This document shows positions 25,701 through 35,583 of a DNA stretch of 64,000 nucleotides, piece after piece. The DNA is from Belnapia moabensis DSM 16746. Its GTDB lineage: Bacteria > Pseudomonadota > Alphaproteobacteria > Acetobacterales > Acetobacteraceae. Location: NCBI RefSeq assembly GCF_000745835.1, contig NZ_JQKB01000028.1, positions 1 to 64,000 on the forward strand, written 5' to 3'. How positions within the stretch are numbered: the stretch's first letter is position 1; each line of letters begins with the position of its first letter. The notes beneath the pieces are model-generated. The model was not told the origin of the DNA. It ran no database searches and saw nothing but the letters and a program-made list of their open reading frames with translations. A program made the translations under genes and the position numbers.

Positions 25701-26413
25701 ACCTGGACGGAGGCATCGCCGGATTCGAGCCGCGCGGCGCCCTCGCCCGCCAGTCCGCCGGCCACGCCGCGGCGGAGGTCGAGCTGCAGCCCGGCCAGGG
25801 TCCAGCGGCGGCCGCTCGCCGGGTCGCGCAGGGCGAGGCTGCCGTCCCGGATACGCAGCCGCCGCAGGGAAGTGGTGGCACTGCGGTCGGAGGCGGGGCG
25901 CATCAGCATGCGCAGCAGGGCGAGCGGGTCGCCGCCGGTCGCCTCGGCCTCGCCGGGCGGGCCGATGGCGATGCTGCCATCGGGGGCGAGCACGGCCTCC
26001 AGCCGCGGGTTCAGCAGGGTGACGCTGGCGGGTGCGACGACGCCGCGCAGCAGGGCGCGCAGCGAGAGCGTCGCCGCGGCGTCCGGCAGCTCCACCACCG
26101 GGGCGCCGGCCAGCCCGTGCAGCCGCACATCGCCGAGGCGGATGTCGAGCGGCGCGGAGAAGCCGTTGCGGAAGCCCTCCCAGGCGATGGCGGCGCGGCC
26201 GATCCCGAGGCGCAGGCCATCGCTCCGGTCGTTCACCCCGGCCTCGATCTGCCGGGCGAGGAAGGGAATCCCGAGCGGCCCCTCGCCCAGCCTCCAGGCC
26301 AGCGTGCCGAGCGCCAGCGCCAGCAGCAGGGCCCCGGCGATCACCATGTGGCAGGCAGAGCCGAGCCAGCGCCAGCCGATGCGACGCGGCGCTTGACCTG
26401 CGGGGGTGCTCAC
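22718..26413 (-). CDS. AsmA/YhdP-like envelope protein (DUF3971)
   Basis: A 1231-residue protein with one N-terminal membrane helix (about 22-42) and a very long beta-rich periplasmic part, as in the YhdP/AsmA group of bridge-like lipid carriers between inner and outer membrane. The C-terminal third has ALTGTAELTGFVLRDAPAAAKLL, LLQAMTLYGLVD and AYVFNTLLGNLPLVGRLFSPEAGGG, which match the AsmA-like C-terminal region. GTG 26413 is supported by an AGGGAAGG ribosome site. Only 17 bases separate it from divergent glnE, so they share a control region. Role in phospholipid transport is by family analogy. Confidence 0.83.
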   Translation of the reverse strand: MSTPAGQAPRRIGWRWLGSACHMVIAGALLLALALGTLAWRLGEGPLGIPFLARQIEAGVNDRSDGLRLGIGRAAIAWEGFRNGFSAPLDIRLGDVRLHGLAGAPVVELPDAAATLSLRALLRGVVAPASVTLLNPRLEAVLAPDGSIAIGPPGEAEATGGDPLALLRMLMRPASDRSATTSLRRLRIRDGSLALRDPASGRRWTLAGLQLDLRRGVAGGLAGEGAARLESGDASVQVRLEARAEGEPMRLSASISLPALRPPELAALWPPLAPLGRVDALVSLTAHAEFDAEGRPQHLRAALGAGAGAFDLGPGPDGTARRLPFTSLAIATSGSGRALRLETARLTLAGPGPSLTARGELLNRDGAWHAALDLAAEPIEAADLPRLWPAGFFPEARAATLVALPAGLLHEARLQARFRVPEAMDDLMLEDAQLALAIRNAVVDLGRGRRIAAERAELALSGSPDHLRLDRGTLRLPRLPRGGPAPTLQASGAATREAGLWRGALDLSLDRLAFADLPGYWPRGLGSPTGGERDWITQNITAGEVRNGRWRIEAEAPAGAPDDLSVTGLSGTAQASDATVHWLRPIPPATGVAGTAEFSLNEITLRARAGRQGIAEGSRAGLDLREGTVRFLNLDTESSNAEISLGVAGGLADALVLLKHPRLKLFERQPLKLQVAGGTAEARLDIAFPLLDDLPIDLLKIKATARIADARLPGLILDQDLDRAAIELSVDTDGLRASGQGSLLGSPVKVSAELDFRRGAPNQVTERATLAGRLDARQIAVLGFDAMPILTGPVALEARSERRRNGQGQAVVRGDLADARLGIEALNWAKPPGRPGTAEATLRLQGEALVAAESFRVETRDLSLRGAVRFAAQSRLQRVEITESLFAGSRLTGEVLPPERGGAPWTIVLRGPLLDLRTALGPPDPAAQSPPTAADPQGPPLLLDLRFDRVTMGEDRNLLGVQARARTDARGVVREARATGRTAPRGLGPAAGRAPPGAFEASLTPRGQQRVLSLVAEDGGGLLNALDLVNEIQGGRLTVTGLYAEPRPGAALTGTAELTGFVLRDAPAAAKLLQAMTLYGLVDAARGNGGLVFSRLVAPFALTPEALTLADARAFSASLGVTAKGRILRERAVAEIEGTIVPAYVFNTLLGNLPLVGRLFSPEAGGGVFAATYRIQGPLTDPAVTVNPLAALTPGFLRGLFGLFENGRNEAARNGGAPPEPAWDGRGPPPR

Positions 26414-26430
26414 GCCTTCCCTCGGGGGTG

Positions 26431-29369
26431 ATGCTGACCCTGGATCGCCTGCCCCGCCCCTTCGACCCCGAGGCCGCCGCGCGGCTGGCGGAACGCTTCG
26501 CCGAGCGGGATGCCGCCTGCCGCGCCTTCGCCGCCAGCGCCGAGGGCGCGGCGCTGCTCGCGGCGCTGGGCGGCCACAGCCCCTATCTCGCCGATCTCGC
26601 CGTGCGCGAGGCCCCTGCCCTGCTGCGCATCGTGGAGCGCGACCCGGACGAGGCCTTCGCCATGGCCCTCGACCCGCTGGGGCGGGCCGACCCGGCGGCG
26701 TCGCGCGAGGCAGTCGGCGTGCTGCTGCGCCAGGCGAAGCGGCAGGCGGCGCTGATCGCGGCCGTCGCGGACATCGCCGGGCTCTGGACGCTCGACCAGG
26801 TGACCGGGTCGCTTTCCACCGTGGCAGAGCAGGTGATCGACTTCGCCTGCACCCATCTGCTCCTCGCCGCCGCCGCCCGCGGGGAGCTGCGCATCGCGGG
26901 CAAGACCCCGGCCTCGGGTAGCGGCCTCGTCCTGCTGGGGATGGGGAAGCTCGGGGGGCGGGAGCTGAACTACTCCTCGGATGTCGACCTCATGGTGCTC
27001 TATGACCCGGAGGCGGCAGCCTATCACAGCGACCGGGCGGGCGCCTCCTATGTCCGGCTGGCGCGCGACCTCGTGCGGCTGATGGAGGAGCGAACGGCCG
27101 AGGGCTATGTCTTCCGCACCGACCTCCGGCTGCGGCCCGACCCGGCAGCGACGCCGCTCGCCGTCTCGATCGAGGCGGCGATCACCTATTACGAGAGCAT
27201 GGGCCAGAACTGGGAGCGCGCCGCCATGATCAAGGCGCGGCCCGTCGCCGGTGACCGCGCGCTGGGCGAGCAATTCCTGCGCGAGATCCGACCCTTCGTC
27301 TGGCGTCGCCACCTCGACTTCGCCGCCGTCGCTGACATCCATTCGATCAAGCGGCAGATCCACGCGCATAAGGGCTCGAAGGGCGCCGGCGCCACCATCG
27401 CGCTCGCCGGGCATGACGTGAAGCTCGGCCGCGGCGGCATCCGCGAGATCGAGTTCACCGCCCAGGTCCTGCAGCTGATCTGGGGCGGGCGCGACCCGGG
27501 CCTGCGCGACCCGACGACCCTCGGCGCGCTGGCGGCGCTGGCAGGGGCCGGGCGGATCGACCGGCGGGCGGCGGCGGACCTCGCCGATGCCTATGTCTTC
27601 CTGCGCAACCTCGAGCACCGGCTGCAGATGGTGGCCGACCGCCAGACGCACAGGCTGCCGGAGGACGAGCCGGGGCTCGCGCGCATCGCGTCCTTCATGG
27701 GCTATCCCTCGCTCGCCGACTTCTCGGCCGCCTTCATGGCGCATCTGGAGCGCGTGGGGCGGCATTACGGCGATTTCTTCGAGACCTCGCCCTCGCTCTC
27801 GCTCGCCGGCGAGGAGGCGCAGCGGGGCGACCTCGTCTTCACCGGCGTCGAGGACGACCCGGGGACCTCGGCGACGCTGAAGCGGATGGGCTTCGGCGAC
27901 CCGGCCTCGGTCTCGGCCATGATCCGGGCCTGGCACCACGGCCGGCCGCGGGCGACGCGGAGCGAGCGGGCGCGCGAGCTGCTGACCGAGCTGATGCCGG
28001 CGCTGCTCACCGCCTTCTCGAAGCAGTCCAACCCCGACCAGGCGCTGGCGCGCTTCGACCGGGTGCTGGCGCGGCTGCCGGCCGGGGTGCAGGTGCTGAG
28101 CCTGTTCCGGCGCAACCCGGCGCTGCTGGAACGGGTGGCGGGGTTGCTCGGCGCGGCGCCGCAGCTGGCGGATCATCTGGCCCACAACGCGGCGGCGCTC
28201 GACGGGCTGCTCGCCGGCAGCCTCTCGCCCGCCGGCGCCGACCCTTCGGCCGGGCTGCCCGCCCTGGTGAAGGACGCCCGGCACCTGGAGGAGGCGCTGG
28301 AGGCCGCGCGCCGCCTCGCTACCGAACGAAAATTCGAGATCGACGCGGCCGAGCTGGAGGGCCAGCTCGATGGGGATACGGCCGGCGAGCTGCGCGCCGA
28401 TCTCGCCGATTCAGCCATCGCCGCGCTGCTGCCGCGGGTATCGGCCGATTTCGCCGAGCGCTACGGAAGGGTGCCGGGCGGGGCGTTGGCCGTCGTCGCC
28501 TTCGGCAAGCTCGGGGGGCGGGAGATGCTGCCCGGCTCCGACCTCGACCTCGTCCTGCTCTACGACCACGACCCCGACGCCACCGAGAGCGTGGGCGGGC
28601 GGAAGGCGCTCGCCCCCTCCGAATACTTCATTCGCCTCGCCCCCCAGGTGGTCGGCGCCATCACCGCGCCGGGCGCCGAGGGGCGCCTGTGGGAGGTGGA
28701 CATGCGCCTCCGCCCCTCCGGCAACAAAGGGCCGGTGGCGATCCGCCTGGCCGGACTCGAGCAGTACCACCGCGAGAATGCCTGGACCTGGGAGCGGATG
28801 GCCCTCACCCGCGCCCGCCCGGTCGCCGGCCCCCCGGCCCTCAAGCGCCGCATCAACGAGATCCTGCGCGCCGCCATGCTGAAGCCCGGCGCCGCCGATG
28901 TCGCGCTCGCCGACGCCACCGCCATGCGGGCGCGGATGCTGCGCGAGCTGCCGGCCGAGGGGCCTTGGGACGTGAAGGCCATGCCCGGCGGCCTGATCGA
29001 GGTGGAGTTCATCGCCCAGGCCTTGCAACTCGCCCACGCCCCGCGCGAGCCGCGCATCCTGGCGACGACGACGCGGACTGCCCTCGCCCGCCTCGGCCAG
29101 CACGGCATCCTGCCGGCGGAGGAGGCCGCGACGCTGATCGCCGCCGACCGGCTGTGGCGGACCGTGCTCGGGCTGGTGCGGCTGACCATCGGCAAGTCGC
29201 GCGATGTGGCGCTGCCGGCCCCGGCCGAGGCCGCCCTGCTGCGCGCCGTCGGGCCGCTGCTCGACCCGCGCCCGGTTGACCTCTCGGCGTTGCGCGCTCA
29301 GATGCAGAACATGGCCGGAACGGTCCGCGCGATCTTCGAGCGGCGCGTCGGTGTGTTGGGGGGCGCAGG

Positions 29370-29373
<4 letters not shown>
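26431..29373 (+). CDS. glnE: bifunctional glutamine synthetase adenylyltransferase/deadenylase
   Basis: A 980-residue GlnE that adds AMP to or removes it from glutamine synthetase according to nitrogen status and PII signals. Two nucleotidyltransferase domains are visible: GMGKLGGRELNYSSDVDLM (about 170-190, deadenylation half) and AFGKLGGREMLPGSDLDLV (about 690-710, adenylation half). Each has the G-S-D-x-D type metal site and is followed by helical regions (RLRPDPAATPLAV; MRLRPSGNKGPVAI). The length is normal. The bcp start overlaps its stop by four bases. Confidence 0.95.
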
Positions 29374-29843
<470 letters not shown>

Positions 29844-29844
29844 C

Positions 29845-30126
29845 CTACATCCGCTTGTAGTCCTCCGTGGCGATGTCCTCGCCGAACTGCCCCTTATCCT
29901 CCGGCAACGGGCCCCGATCGACCGGGGCGCCGGTATCCATCGGCGCCGCCTGGACCGGGACGGCCTCGAGCGGCCCGTCCTCGGCGAGCGGGATCGCCCG
30001 CTCCGCCGTGCAGGAGCAGACCGTGCTGCCGTCGGGCAGCAGGTTCGGCATCGTCACCTCCTCGCAATGCGGGCACTGGATGGCTTCGAGCCGCGGGGAG
30101 GCGGGCGGGGGTGCGCTGTCGCTCAT
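29845..30126 (-). CDS. small cysteine-rich hypothetical protein
   Basis: A 93-residue protein with CPHC at 18-21 and CSC at 37-39, a spacing that could bind one zinc like a short ribbon. The C-terminal half is acidic and proline-rich (PMDTGAPVDRGPLPEDKGQFGED) and probably disordered. I do not recognise the family. A 12-base palindrome, CGCATTAATGCG (30130-30141), sits directly before the start codon. The double-hairpin repeat separates it from the DUF3126 gene upstream. Confidence 0.6.
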   Translation of the reverse strand: MSDSAPPPASPRLEAIQCPHCEEVTMPNLLPDGSTVCSCTAERAIPLAEDGPLEAVPVQAAPMDTGAPVDRGPLPEDKGQFGEDIATEDYKRM

Positions 30127-30190
30127 GCCCGCATTAATGCGCGAACCGGGGCACAGTTCAGATGAAACCGCCCCTTGCCCCTGCTGGTGC

Positions 30191-30284
30191 CCTGCCGCGG
30201 CTTTGCCGTGGCAGGCGGGACGAGGCTTCGGGACCGGAAGCGCAAACCGGGGCCCCCACGACGCCGCGCAGCGGTGTCGTGGGG
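30191..30284 (-). repeat. double-hairpin intergenic repeat, copy 2
   Basis: The partner of the element at 2608-2697, in the same orientation. Hairpin one has 11-base arms, CCTGCCGCGGC (30191-30201) and GCCGTGGCAGG (30205-30215), with loop TTT. Hairpin two has 14-base arms, 30254-30267 and 30271-30284, with loop GCA and a single G.U. The linker keeps GGGACCGG and ACCGGGGCCCCC. It starts five bases beyond the stop codon of the DUF3126 gene (minus strand). Confidence 0.65.
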
Positions 30285-30289
30285 AGTAA

Positions 30290-30508
30290 TCAGTTGATCT
30301 GCGACAGGTCCTCCGCCAGCACGACGATCTGGATGGCGTAGGAGACCTCGCCATCCTCCATGTCGCGATGGACGGTGCCGACGAATTCCCCGCCGACGAA
30401 GAGTTCCACCGAGGCGTTCTTCCGCTGCGGGGTGCTGAGCTTGATCTTCTCGTTGCCCAGCAGCCGGCGGAGATGCGCCTGCACCGCGGCGAGTTCGGCT
30501 GGGGTCAT
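30290..30508 (-). CDS. DUF3126 family protein
   Basis: A 72-residue protein of a small family found in alphaproteobacteria. The core is IKLSTPQRKNASVELFVGGEFVGTVHRD followed by an acidic segment, DMEDGEVSYAIQI, predicted as mixed alpha/beta. No function is established. It is 59 bases downstream of the bolA stop on the same strand. Confidence 0.85.
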   Translation of the reverse strand: MTPAELAAVQAHLRRLLGNEKIKLSTPQRKNASVELFVGGEFVGTVHRDMEDGEVSYAIQIVVLAEDLSQIN

Positions 30509-30567
30509 TCTGGCTTATCCTGACAAAGACGGGAACGCGGAGGCATAGACCCAGCCGCGCCCCGCCG

Positions 30568-30852
30568 CTACCCCTTTGATCCGGCTTCCTCCGGCGTCAG
30601 CAGCCGGAGCGAGAGCGCATGCATCCCGCCCTGGAACTCGGCCTCCAGCGCCGCATGCACGGCGCGCGAGCGGGCCAGCCGGCCCATCCCGACGAAGCCC
30701 TCGCTCACCACCAGCAGGCTGTAATGCGTCTCGCCGCCGGGCTGGGCGCCGGCATGGCCGGCATGGCGATGGCTGTCATCCTCGACGGCGATGCTGGCGC
30801 CGGGGAAGGCGGCGAGGAGAGCGGCTTCGATGCGGCTGGCGCGGGTCTGCAT
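30568..30852 (-). CDS. bolA: BolA family protein
   Basis: A 94-residue BolA-like protein, normally a partner of monothiol glutaredoxins in iron-sulfur cluster handling. Marks are DDSHRHAGHAG (about 25-35), THYSLLVVS and SRAVHAALEAEFQGGMHALSLRLLTP. ATG 30852 (MQTRASRIEAAL...) fits the family length; ATG 30879 in frame would add nine residues. It diverges from the J-domain gene, as in many alphaproteobacteria. Confidence 0.9.
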   Translation of the reverse strand: MQTRASRIEAALLAAFPGASIAVEDDSHRHAGHAGAQPGGETHYSLLVVSEGFVGMGRLARSRAVHAALEAEFQGGMHALSLRLLTPEEAGSKG

Positions 30853-30903
30853 GGGAGGATTCTGCTGGCTTTCAGCCATTCGGGCAAGCCGGGCCGCCTC
30901 GGC

Positions 30904-30932
30904 TTGCAGACCGGGGGGTGGGCGCCCATAAA
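30904..30932 (+). promoter_or_regulatory. candidate promoter giving a near-leaderless J-protein mRNA
   Basis: TTGCAG (30904-30909) and CATAAA (30927-30932) are separated by 17 bases. The ATG at 30939 begins only six bases after the -10, so the transcript would start at or next to the start codon. No ribosome site is visible before the ATG, which is consistent with leaderless translation. Confidence 0.35.
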
Positions 30933-30938
30933 TCACCG

Positions 30939-31544
30939 ATGCCCCCCCGACGTGGTGCCAAGCCCGAGCCCCTGAGCCCGCCCCGCCCCTGCGAGATGCC
31001 GGGCTGCGAGGCGCAAGCCGAGTACCGGGCCCCGAAATCCCGCACGACCCTCAACGAATACCGCTGGTTCTGCCTGCCGCATGTCCGGGAGTACAACGCC
31101 TCCTGGGACTATTACAAAGGCATGGGCCCGAACGAGATCGAGGCCAATCTCCGCCACGACACCGCCTGGCAGCGGCCGACCTGGCCGCTCGGCCGGCTCG
31201 GCGGCAGCCAGCGCTTCAGCGCCGAGTTCCTGCGCGACCCGCTCGGCCTGCTCTATGCGACGCCGCTGCATGCCAAGCGGACGAAACAGCCCGAAAGGCC
31301 GCAGGCCCCGCCCGAACTACGGGCCGCGCTCGACGTTCTAGGGCTCGAGTGGCCGCTGGACCAGCCGACCTTGCGCGCCCGCTACTACGCGCTGGCCAAG
31401 CAACTTCACCCGGATGCCAATGGCGGCGACCGCGGCGCCGAGGACCGCCTGAAGGATGTCAACCGCGCCTACAGCCTGCTGCGCCAGCGGGCCGGCGCGG
31501 GCGGCTTCCAGGCGGCGCCGGCCGAAGCGGGCGCCGCCCGATGA
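30939..31544 (+). CDS. J-domain (DnaJ-like) protein
   Basis: A 201-residue protein with a C-terminal J domain (about 130-190): LRARYYALAKQLHPDANGGD contains the HPD tripeptide needed to stimulate Hsp70. The N-terminal half has cysteines in CEMPGCEAQAEYRAPKSR and WFCLPHVREYNASWDYYKGM, possibly a metal site. It belongs to the alphaproteobacterial J-protein family found next to bolA and cobS. A DnaK client role is inferred. Confidence 0.9.
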   Translation: MPPRRGAKPEPLSPPRPCEMPGCEAQAEYRAPKSRTTLNEYRWFCLPHVREYNASWDYYKGMGPNEIEANLRHDTAWQRPTWPLGRLGGSQRFSAEFLRDPLGLLYATPLHAKRTKQPERPQAPPELRAALDVLGLEWPLDQPTLRARYYALAKQLHPDANGGDRGAEDRLKDVNRAYSLLRQRAGAGGFQAAPAEAGAAR

Positions 31545-31628
31545 GCCGGCCCGCGGTTTTGAAATCGCCGGAAGCCGGGTAGCCTGCCGCCTTCCCCTGT
31601 CCTAGACTTTCCTCAAGAACCTGAGCGG

Positions 31629-32645
31629 ATGCCGATGAACAAGGTCGCCAACCTCGCCGAAATCCGTCCCACCTCGGCGATCGAAGCCCCGGACACCAGC
31701 GTGAGCGCGCGGGAGGCCTTCGGCCTCGACATCGACATGCAGGTGCCTGCCTTCTCGCAGCGCACCGAGCACGTGCCGGAGGTGGACGACACCTACCGCT
31801 TCGACCGCGAGACGACGCTCGCCATCGTCGCAGGTTTTGCCAACAACCGCCGCGTGATGATCCAGGGCTACCACGGCACCGGCAAGTCGACCCATATTGA
31901 GCAGGTCGCGGCCCGGCTGAACTGGCCCTGCATCCGCGTCAACCTCGACAGCCACATCAGCCGCATCGACCTGATCGGCAAGGACGCCATCGTCCTGAAG
32001 GACGGCAAGCAGGTGACGGAGTTCCGCGAGGGCATCCTGCCCTGGGCGCTCCAGCACCCCTGCGCGCTGGTCTTCGACGAGTACGACGCCGGCCGGCCGG
32101 ACGTGATGTTCGTCATCCAGCGCGTGCTGGAGGTCGAGGGCAAGCTGACGCTGCTCGACCAGAACCGGGTGATCCGGCCGAACCCCTATTTCCGCCTCTT
32201 CGCCACGGCGAACACGGTGGGCCTCGGCGATACGACCGGCCTTTATCACGGCACGCAGCAGATCAACCAGGGCCAGATGGACCGCTGGAACATCGTCGCC
32301 ACGCTGAACTACCTGCCGCACGCGCAGGAGACGCAGATCGTGATGGCGAAGCTCGGCATCGACGCCTCCGACGCCAAGATGAAGAAGCGCGTCGAGGCGA
32401 TGGTGGCGCTGGCCGACCTCACCCGCGCCGGCTTCATCGCCGGCGACATCAGCACGGTGATGTCGCCGCGCACGGTCATCACCTGGGCCGAGAACACCCG
32501 CATCTTCGGCGATGTCGGCTTCGCCTTCCGCCTCACCTTCCTCAACAAGTGCGACGAGGCGGAGCGCAGCACGGTGGCCGAGTACTACCAGCGCTGCTTC
32601 AACGAGGACCTGCCGAGCACGGGGCTGCTGAAGAAGGCGGGCTGA
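31629..32645 (+). CDS. cobS: aerobic cobaltochelatase subunit CobS
   Basis: A 338-residue AAA+ ATPase that, with CobT and CobN, inserts cobalt into hydrogenobyrinic acid diamide on the aerobic cobalamin route. Walker A is GYHGTGKST (80-88) and Walker B is [11 protein letters not shown]. The sensor region [11 protein letters not shown] follows, then [11 protein letters not shown]. The length is normal. Start may be ATG 31629 or ATG 31635. cobT follows after 54 bases; cobN is not in the window. Confidence 0.95.
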   Translation: MPMNKVANLAEIRPTSAIEAPDTSVSAREAFGLDIDMQVPAFSQRTEHVPEVDDTYRFDRETTLAIVAGFANNRRVMIQGYHGTGKSTHIEQVAARLNWPCIRVNLDSHISRIDLIGKDAIVLKDGKQVTEFREGILPWALQHPCALVFDEYDAGRPDVMFVIQRVLEVEGKLTLLDQNRVIRPNPYFRLFATANTVGLGDTTGLYHGTQQINQGQMDRWNIVATLNYLPHAQETQIVMAKLGIDASDAKMKKRVEAMVALADLTRAGFIAGDISTVMSPRTVITWAENTRIFGDVGFAFRLTFLNKCDEAERSTVAEYYQRCFNEDLPSTGLLKKAG

Positions 32646-32699
32646 GCCCCGCCTTCACAGCGACCAGCGGCCGGGGACTGAAGCGGAAGTCATAGAAGC

Positions 32700-34568
32700 A
32701 TGTCGAAGCAGGACCTGACCCGCCAGGAAGAGTTCAAGCGCGCCACCGCGGGCACGCTGCGCGCCATCGCCCATGCCAATGTGGAGGTCCAGGTGGCCTT
32801 CCAGCCGGGGCCGGGCGGCGTCGCGGGCAAGCGCGTGCGGCTGCCGCTGCCGACCCGCGCCCTGCCGCCCGCCGAGATGGCGAAGCTGCGCGGCGCGGCC
32901 GATGCTGCGGCGCTCAAGCTCCGCCATCATTCCGAGACGGTGCATGCCTCGCGCCTGCCGCAGCGCCGTGAGGCGAAAGAGGTCTATGACGCGCTCGAGG
33001 ATGTGCGCGTCGAGGCCGTCGGCAGCAAGCACATGGCCGGCGTCGCCGCCAATCTCCGCGCCCGGCTGAACGACCTCTGCGAGACCGAGGGCTACGACCG
33101 GATGACCCGGAAGGACCAGCTGCCGCTGCCGGCGGCGCTGTCCCTCCTGGCCCGGGAGCGCATCTCGGGCGAGCCGGCACCGCAGGCGGCCCATCGGGTG
33201 CTCGACCTCTGGCGGGAGTCGCTCGGTGAGAATGCCGATGCGGCCTTCGAGGAGATGGCGCGCTCCACCGACGACCAGGACGCCTTCGCCCGCGCCGCCC
33301 GCAAGCTGCTGACCGCGCTCGACCTGGCCGAGGCCGAGGTGGAGAGCGAGGCCGAGGAGCAGGAGGACGGCGAGGAGAGCGGCGAGCAGTCCAGCCAGCA
33401 GGACCAGTCCGGCGAGGGCGAGGCCCAGTCGCAGGACCAGGAGAGCATGCTCGGCGCCCAGCCCGAAACCATGCAGGGCGAGGCCGCCGAGGAAGAGGCG
33501 CAGGAGACCGAGGACGAGGGCGCCGCCGCCGAGGGCGACGACAAGCCCGGCGGCCCGCAGCAGCGCCGCGAGGTCCCGCAGACCGACGACGCCAGCCGCT
33601 ACCACCCCTTCACCACCAATTTCGACGAGATCACCGAGGCCGAGGAGCTCTGCGACCCGGAGGAGCTGGGCCGCCTGCGCCAGCAGCTCGACCAGCAGCT
33701 CAGCCACCTTCAGGGCGTCGTCTCCAAGCTCGCCAACCGCCTGCAACGGCGCCTGCTGGCGCAGCAGCAGCGCGCCTGGGAGTTCGACCTAGAGGAAGGC
33801 CAGCTCGACGCAGCCCGCCTCGCCCGCATCGTCGCCAACCCGATGCTCTCGCTCTCCTACAAGCGCGAGCGCGAGGCCGATTTCCGCGACACCGTCGTCT
33901 CCCTGCTGATCGACAATTCCGGCTCCATGCGCGGCCGGCCGATCACGGTGGCGGCGATGTGCTCCGACATCCTGGCCCGCACGCTGGAGCGCTGCGCGGT
34001 CAAGACCGAGATCCTCGGCTTCACCACCCGCGCCTGGAAGGGCGGCCAGAGCCGCGAGCGCTGGGTGCAAGAGGGCAAGCCGCGCAACCCCGGCCGGCTC
34101 AACGACCTGCGCCACGTCGTCTACAAGGCCGCCGACGCTCCCTGGCGCCGGGCCCGCAAGAATCTCGGCCTCATGCTGCGCGAGGGGCTGCTGAAGGAGA
34201 ACATCGACGGCGAGGCTCTGGAATGGGCCTACAAGCGCCTCCGCGTCAGGCCGGAGCACCGCCGCATCCTCATGGTGATCTCGGACGGCGCGCCGGTCGA
34301 CGACAGCACCCTCTCGGTCAATCCCGGCAACTACCTGGAGCGCCACCTGCGCAAGGTCATCGCCGATATCGAGGGCCGCGGCGACGTGGAGCTGATCGCC
34401 ATCGGCATCGGCCATGACGTGACGCGCTACTACCGCCGGGCGGTGACCATCGTCGATGCCGAGGAACTGGGCGGCACCATGATGAAGAAGCTGGCCGAGC
34501 TCTTCGACGAGGATGCGGCGGAGGCCTGGCAGCGGGCCTCGGCGGAGCGCTCCGCCGTTCTTGTGTGA
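32700..34568 (+). CDS. cobT: aerobic cobaltochelatase subunit CobT
   Basis: A 622-residue partner of CobS. An N-terminal helical region is followed by a long acidic, glutamate/glutamine-rich stretch (about 215-290) typical of CobT. The C-terminal von Willebrand A domain carries the MIDAS-type motif [11 protein letters not shown] (about 402-412), then [12 protein letters not shown] and [16 protein letters not shown]-driven conformational work is delivered to CobN. Clearly an operon with cobS. Confidence 0.95.
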   Translation: MSKQDLTRQEEFKRATAGTLRAIAHANVEVQVAFQPGPGGVAGKRVRLPLPTRALPPAEMAKLRGAADAAALKLRHHSETVHASRLPQRREAKEVYDALEDVRVEAVGSKHMAGVAANLRARLNDLCETEGYDRMTRKDQLPLPAALSLLARERISGEPAPQAAHRVLDLWRESLGENADAAFEEMARSTDDQDAFARAARKLLTALDLAEAEVESEAEEQEDGEESGEQSSQQDQSGEGEAQSQDQESMLGAQPETMQGEAAEEEAQETEDEGAAAEGDDKPGGPQQRREVPQTDDASRYHPFTTNFDEITEAEELCDPEELGRLRQQLDQQLSHLQGVVSKLANRLQRRLLAQQQRAWEFDLEEGQLDAARLARIVANPMLSLSYKREREADFRDTVVSLLIDNSGSMRGRPITVAAMCSDILARTLERCAVKTEILGFTTRAWKGGQSRERWVQEGKPRNPGRLNDLRHVVYKAADAPWRRARKNLGLMLREGLLKENIDGEALEWAYKRLRVRPEHRRILMVISDGAPVDDSTLSVNPGNYLERHLRKVIADIEGRGDVELIAIGIGHDVTRYYRRAVTIVDAEELGGTMMKKLAELFDEDAAEAWQRASAERSAVLV

Positions 34569-34623
34569 CAGCGGCCGGGGTTTCGGACTATCTGCAGGTC
34601 GCTCCCTGAGGACCTGAACCCCC

Positions 34624-35580
34624 ATGCCCCCGCGGGCTCCGCACCGCCTTTCCCGCCGCTCGCTGCTGGCGGCGCTGGCCCTCGCCGGCTGCTCCCGCGG
34701 CGGCGCCCAGACCGCCACCCGCCCGCTGGCGCTCGACCCGCTCCCCGCCGGCAGCCGCTTCGAGGCGCTCGGCGCCTTGCAGATCAACGACGACGCGCTC
34801 GGCTTCGGCGGCCTCTCGGCGCTGCATATCGACGATGACCTCCGCCTGACCGCCATCAGTGATGTCGGCCATTGGGTGACCGCGCGCCTCGTGCTGCGCG
34901 ATGGCCGCCCGGAGGCGCTGGCCGAGCTGCGCACCGGCCCGCTCCGCGACGGCAGCGGCATGCCGCTCCGCCGCGGCTATGGCGGCGATGCCGAATCCCT
35001 CGCCCGCCTGCCGGATGGCGGCTGGCTCGTCGGCTTCGAGCGCTGGCAGCGCATCCGCCGCTACCGCGACATCGACGGCCCCGGCGAATATGTCGAGGCC
35101 CCGCCCGGCCTCGACTTCGCCCCGCGCAACGGCGGGCTCGAATCCCTCACCGTGCTCGGCGACGGCCGCTGGCTGGCCATTGCCGAGAAGCTCTACCCCC
35201 GCGGCGACGAGACGCTGCGCCGCGCCTGGATCGGCGGGCCCGGCCGATGGCGGCGCATCGCCTACCGCCCCGAGGACGGCTTCGACCCGGCCGATGTGGC
35301 GGCGCTGCCCGAGGGCGGCGCGCTGGTGCTGGAGCGCAGCTTCTCCGTCTTCGCCGGCTTCGGCGGGCGTGTGGTCCGCCTCTCGGCCGCGCAGCTGGAG
35401 GCCGGGGTGATGCAGGGCGAGGAAGTCCTCCGCCTCGAAGCCCCCATCCCCCGCGACAATTACGAGGGCATCACCACCTTCCGCGCCGGCGGGCGCACGC
35501 TCGTCGCTCTCGTCTCCGACGACAACGAGAACATGCTGCAGCGGTCGCTGCTGCTGCTCTTCGCCGTCATCGACGAGTAG
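34624..35580 (+). CDS. esterase-like-of-phytase lipoprotein
   Basis: A 318-residue protein with an export signal RRSLLAALALAGC whose cysteine (about residue 24) sits in a lipobox; two arginines before it may also suit the Tat route. The mature part resembles the 'esterase-like activity of phytase' beta-propeller domain: GGLSALHIDDDLRLTAISDVGHW, GGDAESLARLPDGGWLVGFER, NGGLESLTVLGDGRWLAIAEK and DNYEGITTFRAGGRTLVALVSDDN. Substrate unknown. It follows cobT by 55 bases and may share its transcript. Confidence 0.85.
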   Translation: MPPRAPHRLSRRSLLAALALAGCSRGGAQTATRPLALDPLPAGSRFEALGALQINDDALGFGGLSALHIDDDLRLTAISDVGHWVTARLVLRDGRPEALAELRTGPLRDGSGMPLRRGYGGDAESLARLPDGGWLVGFERWQRIRRYRDIDGPGEYVEAPPGLDFAPRNGGLESLTVLGDGRWLAIAEKLYPRGDETLRRAWIGGPGRWRRIAYRPEDGFDPADVAALPEGGALVLERSFSVFAGFGGRVVRLSAAQLEAGVMQGEEVLRLEAPIPRDNYEGITTFRAGGRTLVALVSDDNENMLQRSLLLLFAVIDE

Positions 35581-35583
35581 GCC

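Noticed and set aside
31545-31628. Cobalamin riboswitch before cobS
   Set aside because: Only 84 bases separate it from the J-protein gene and no B12-box-like segment is seen; the same holds before the adenosyltransferase gene.
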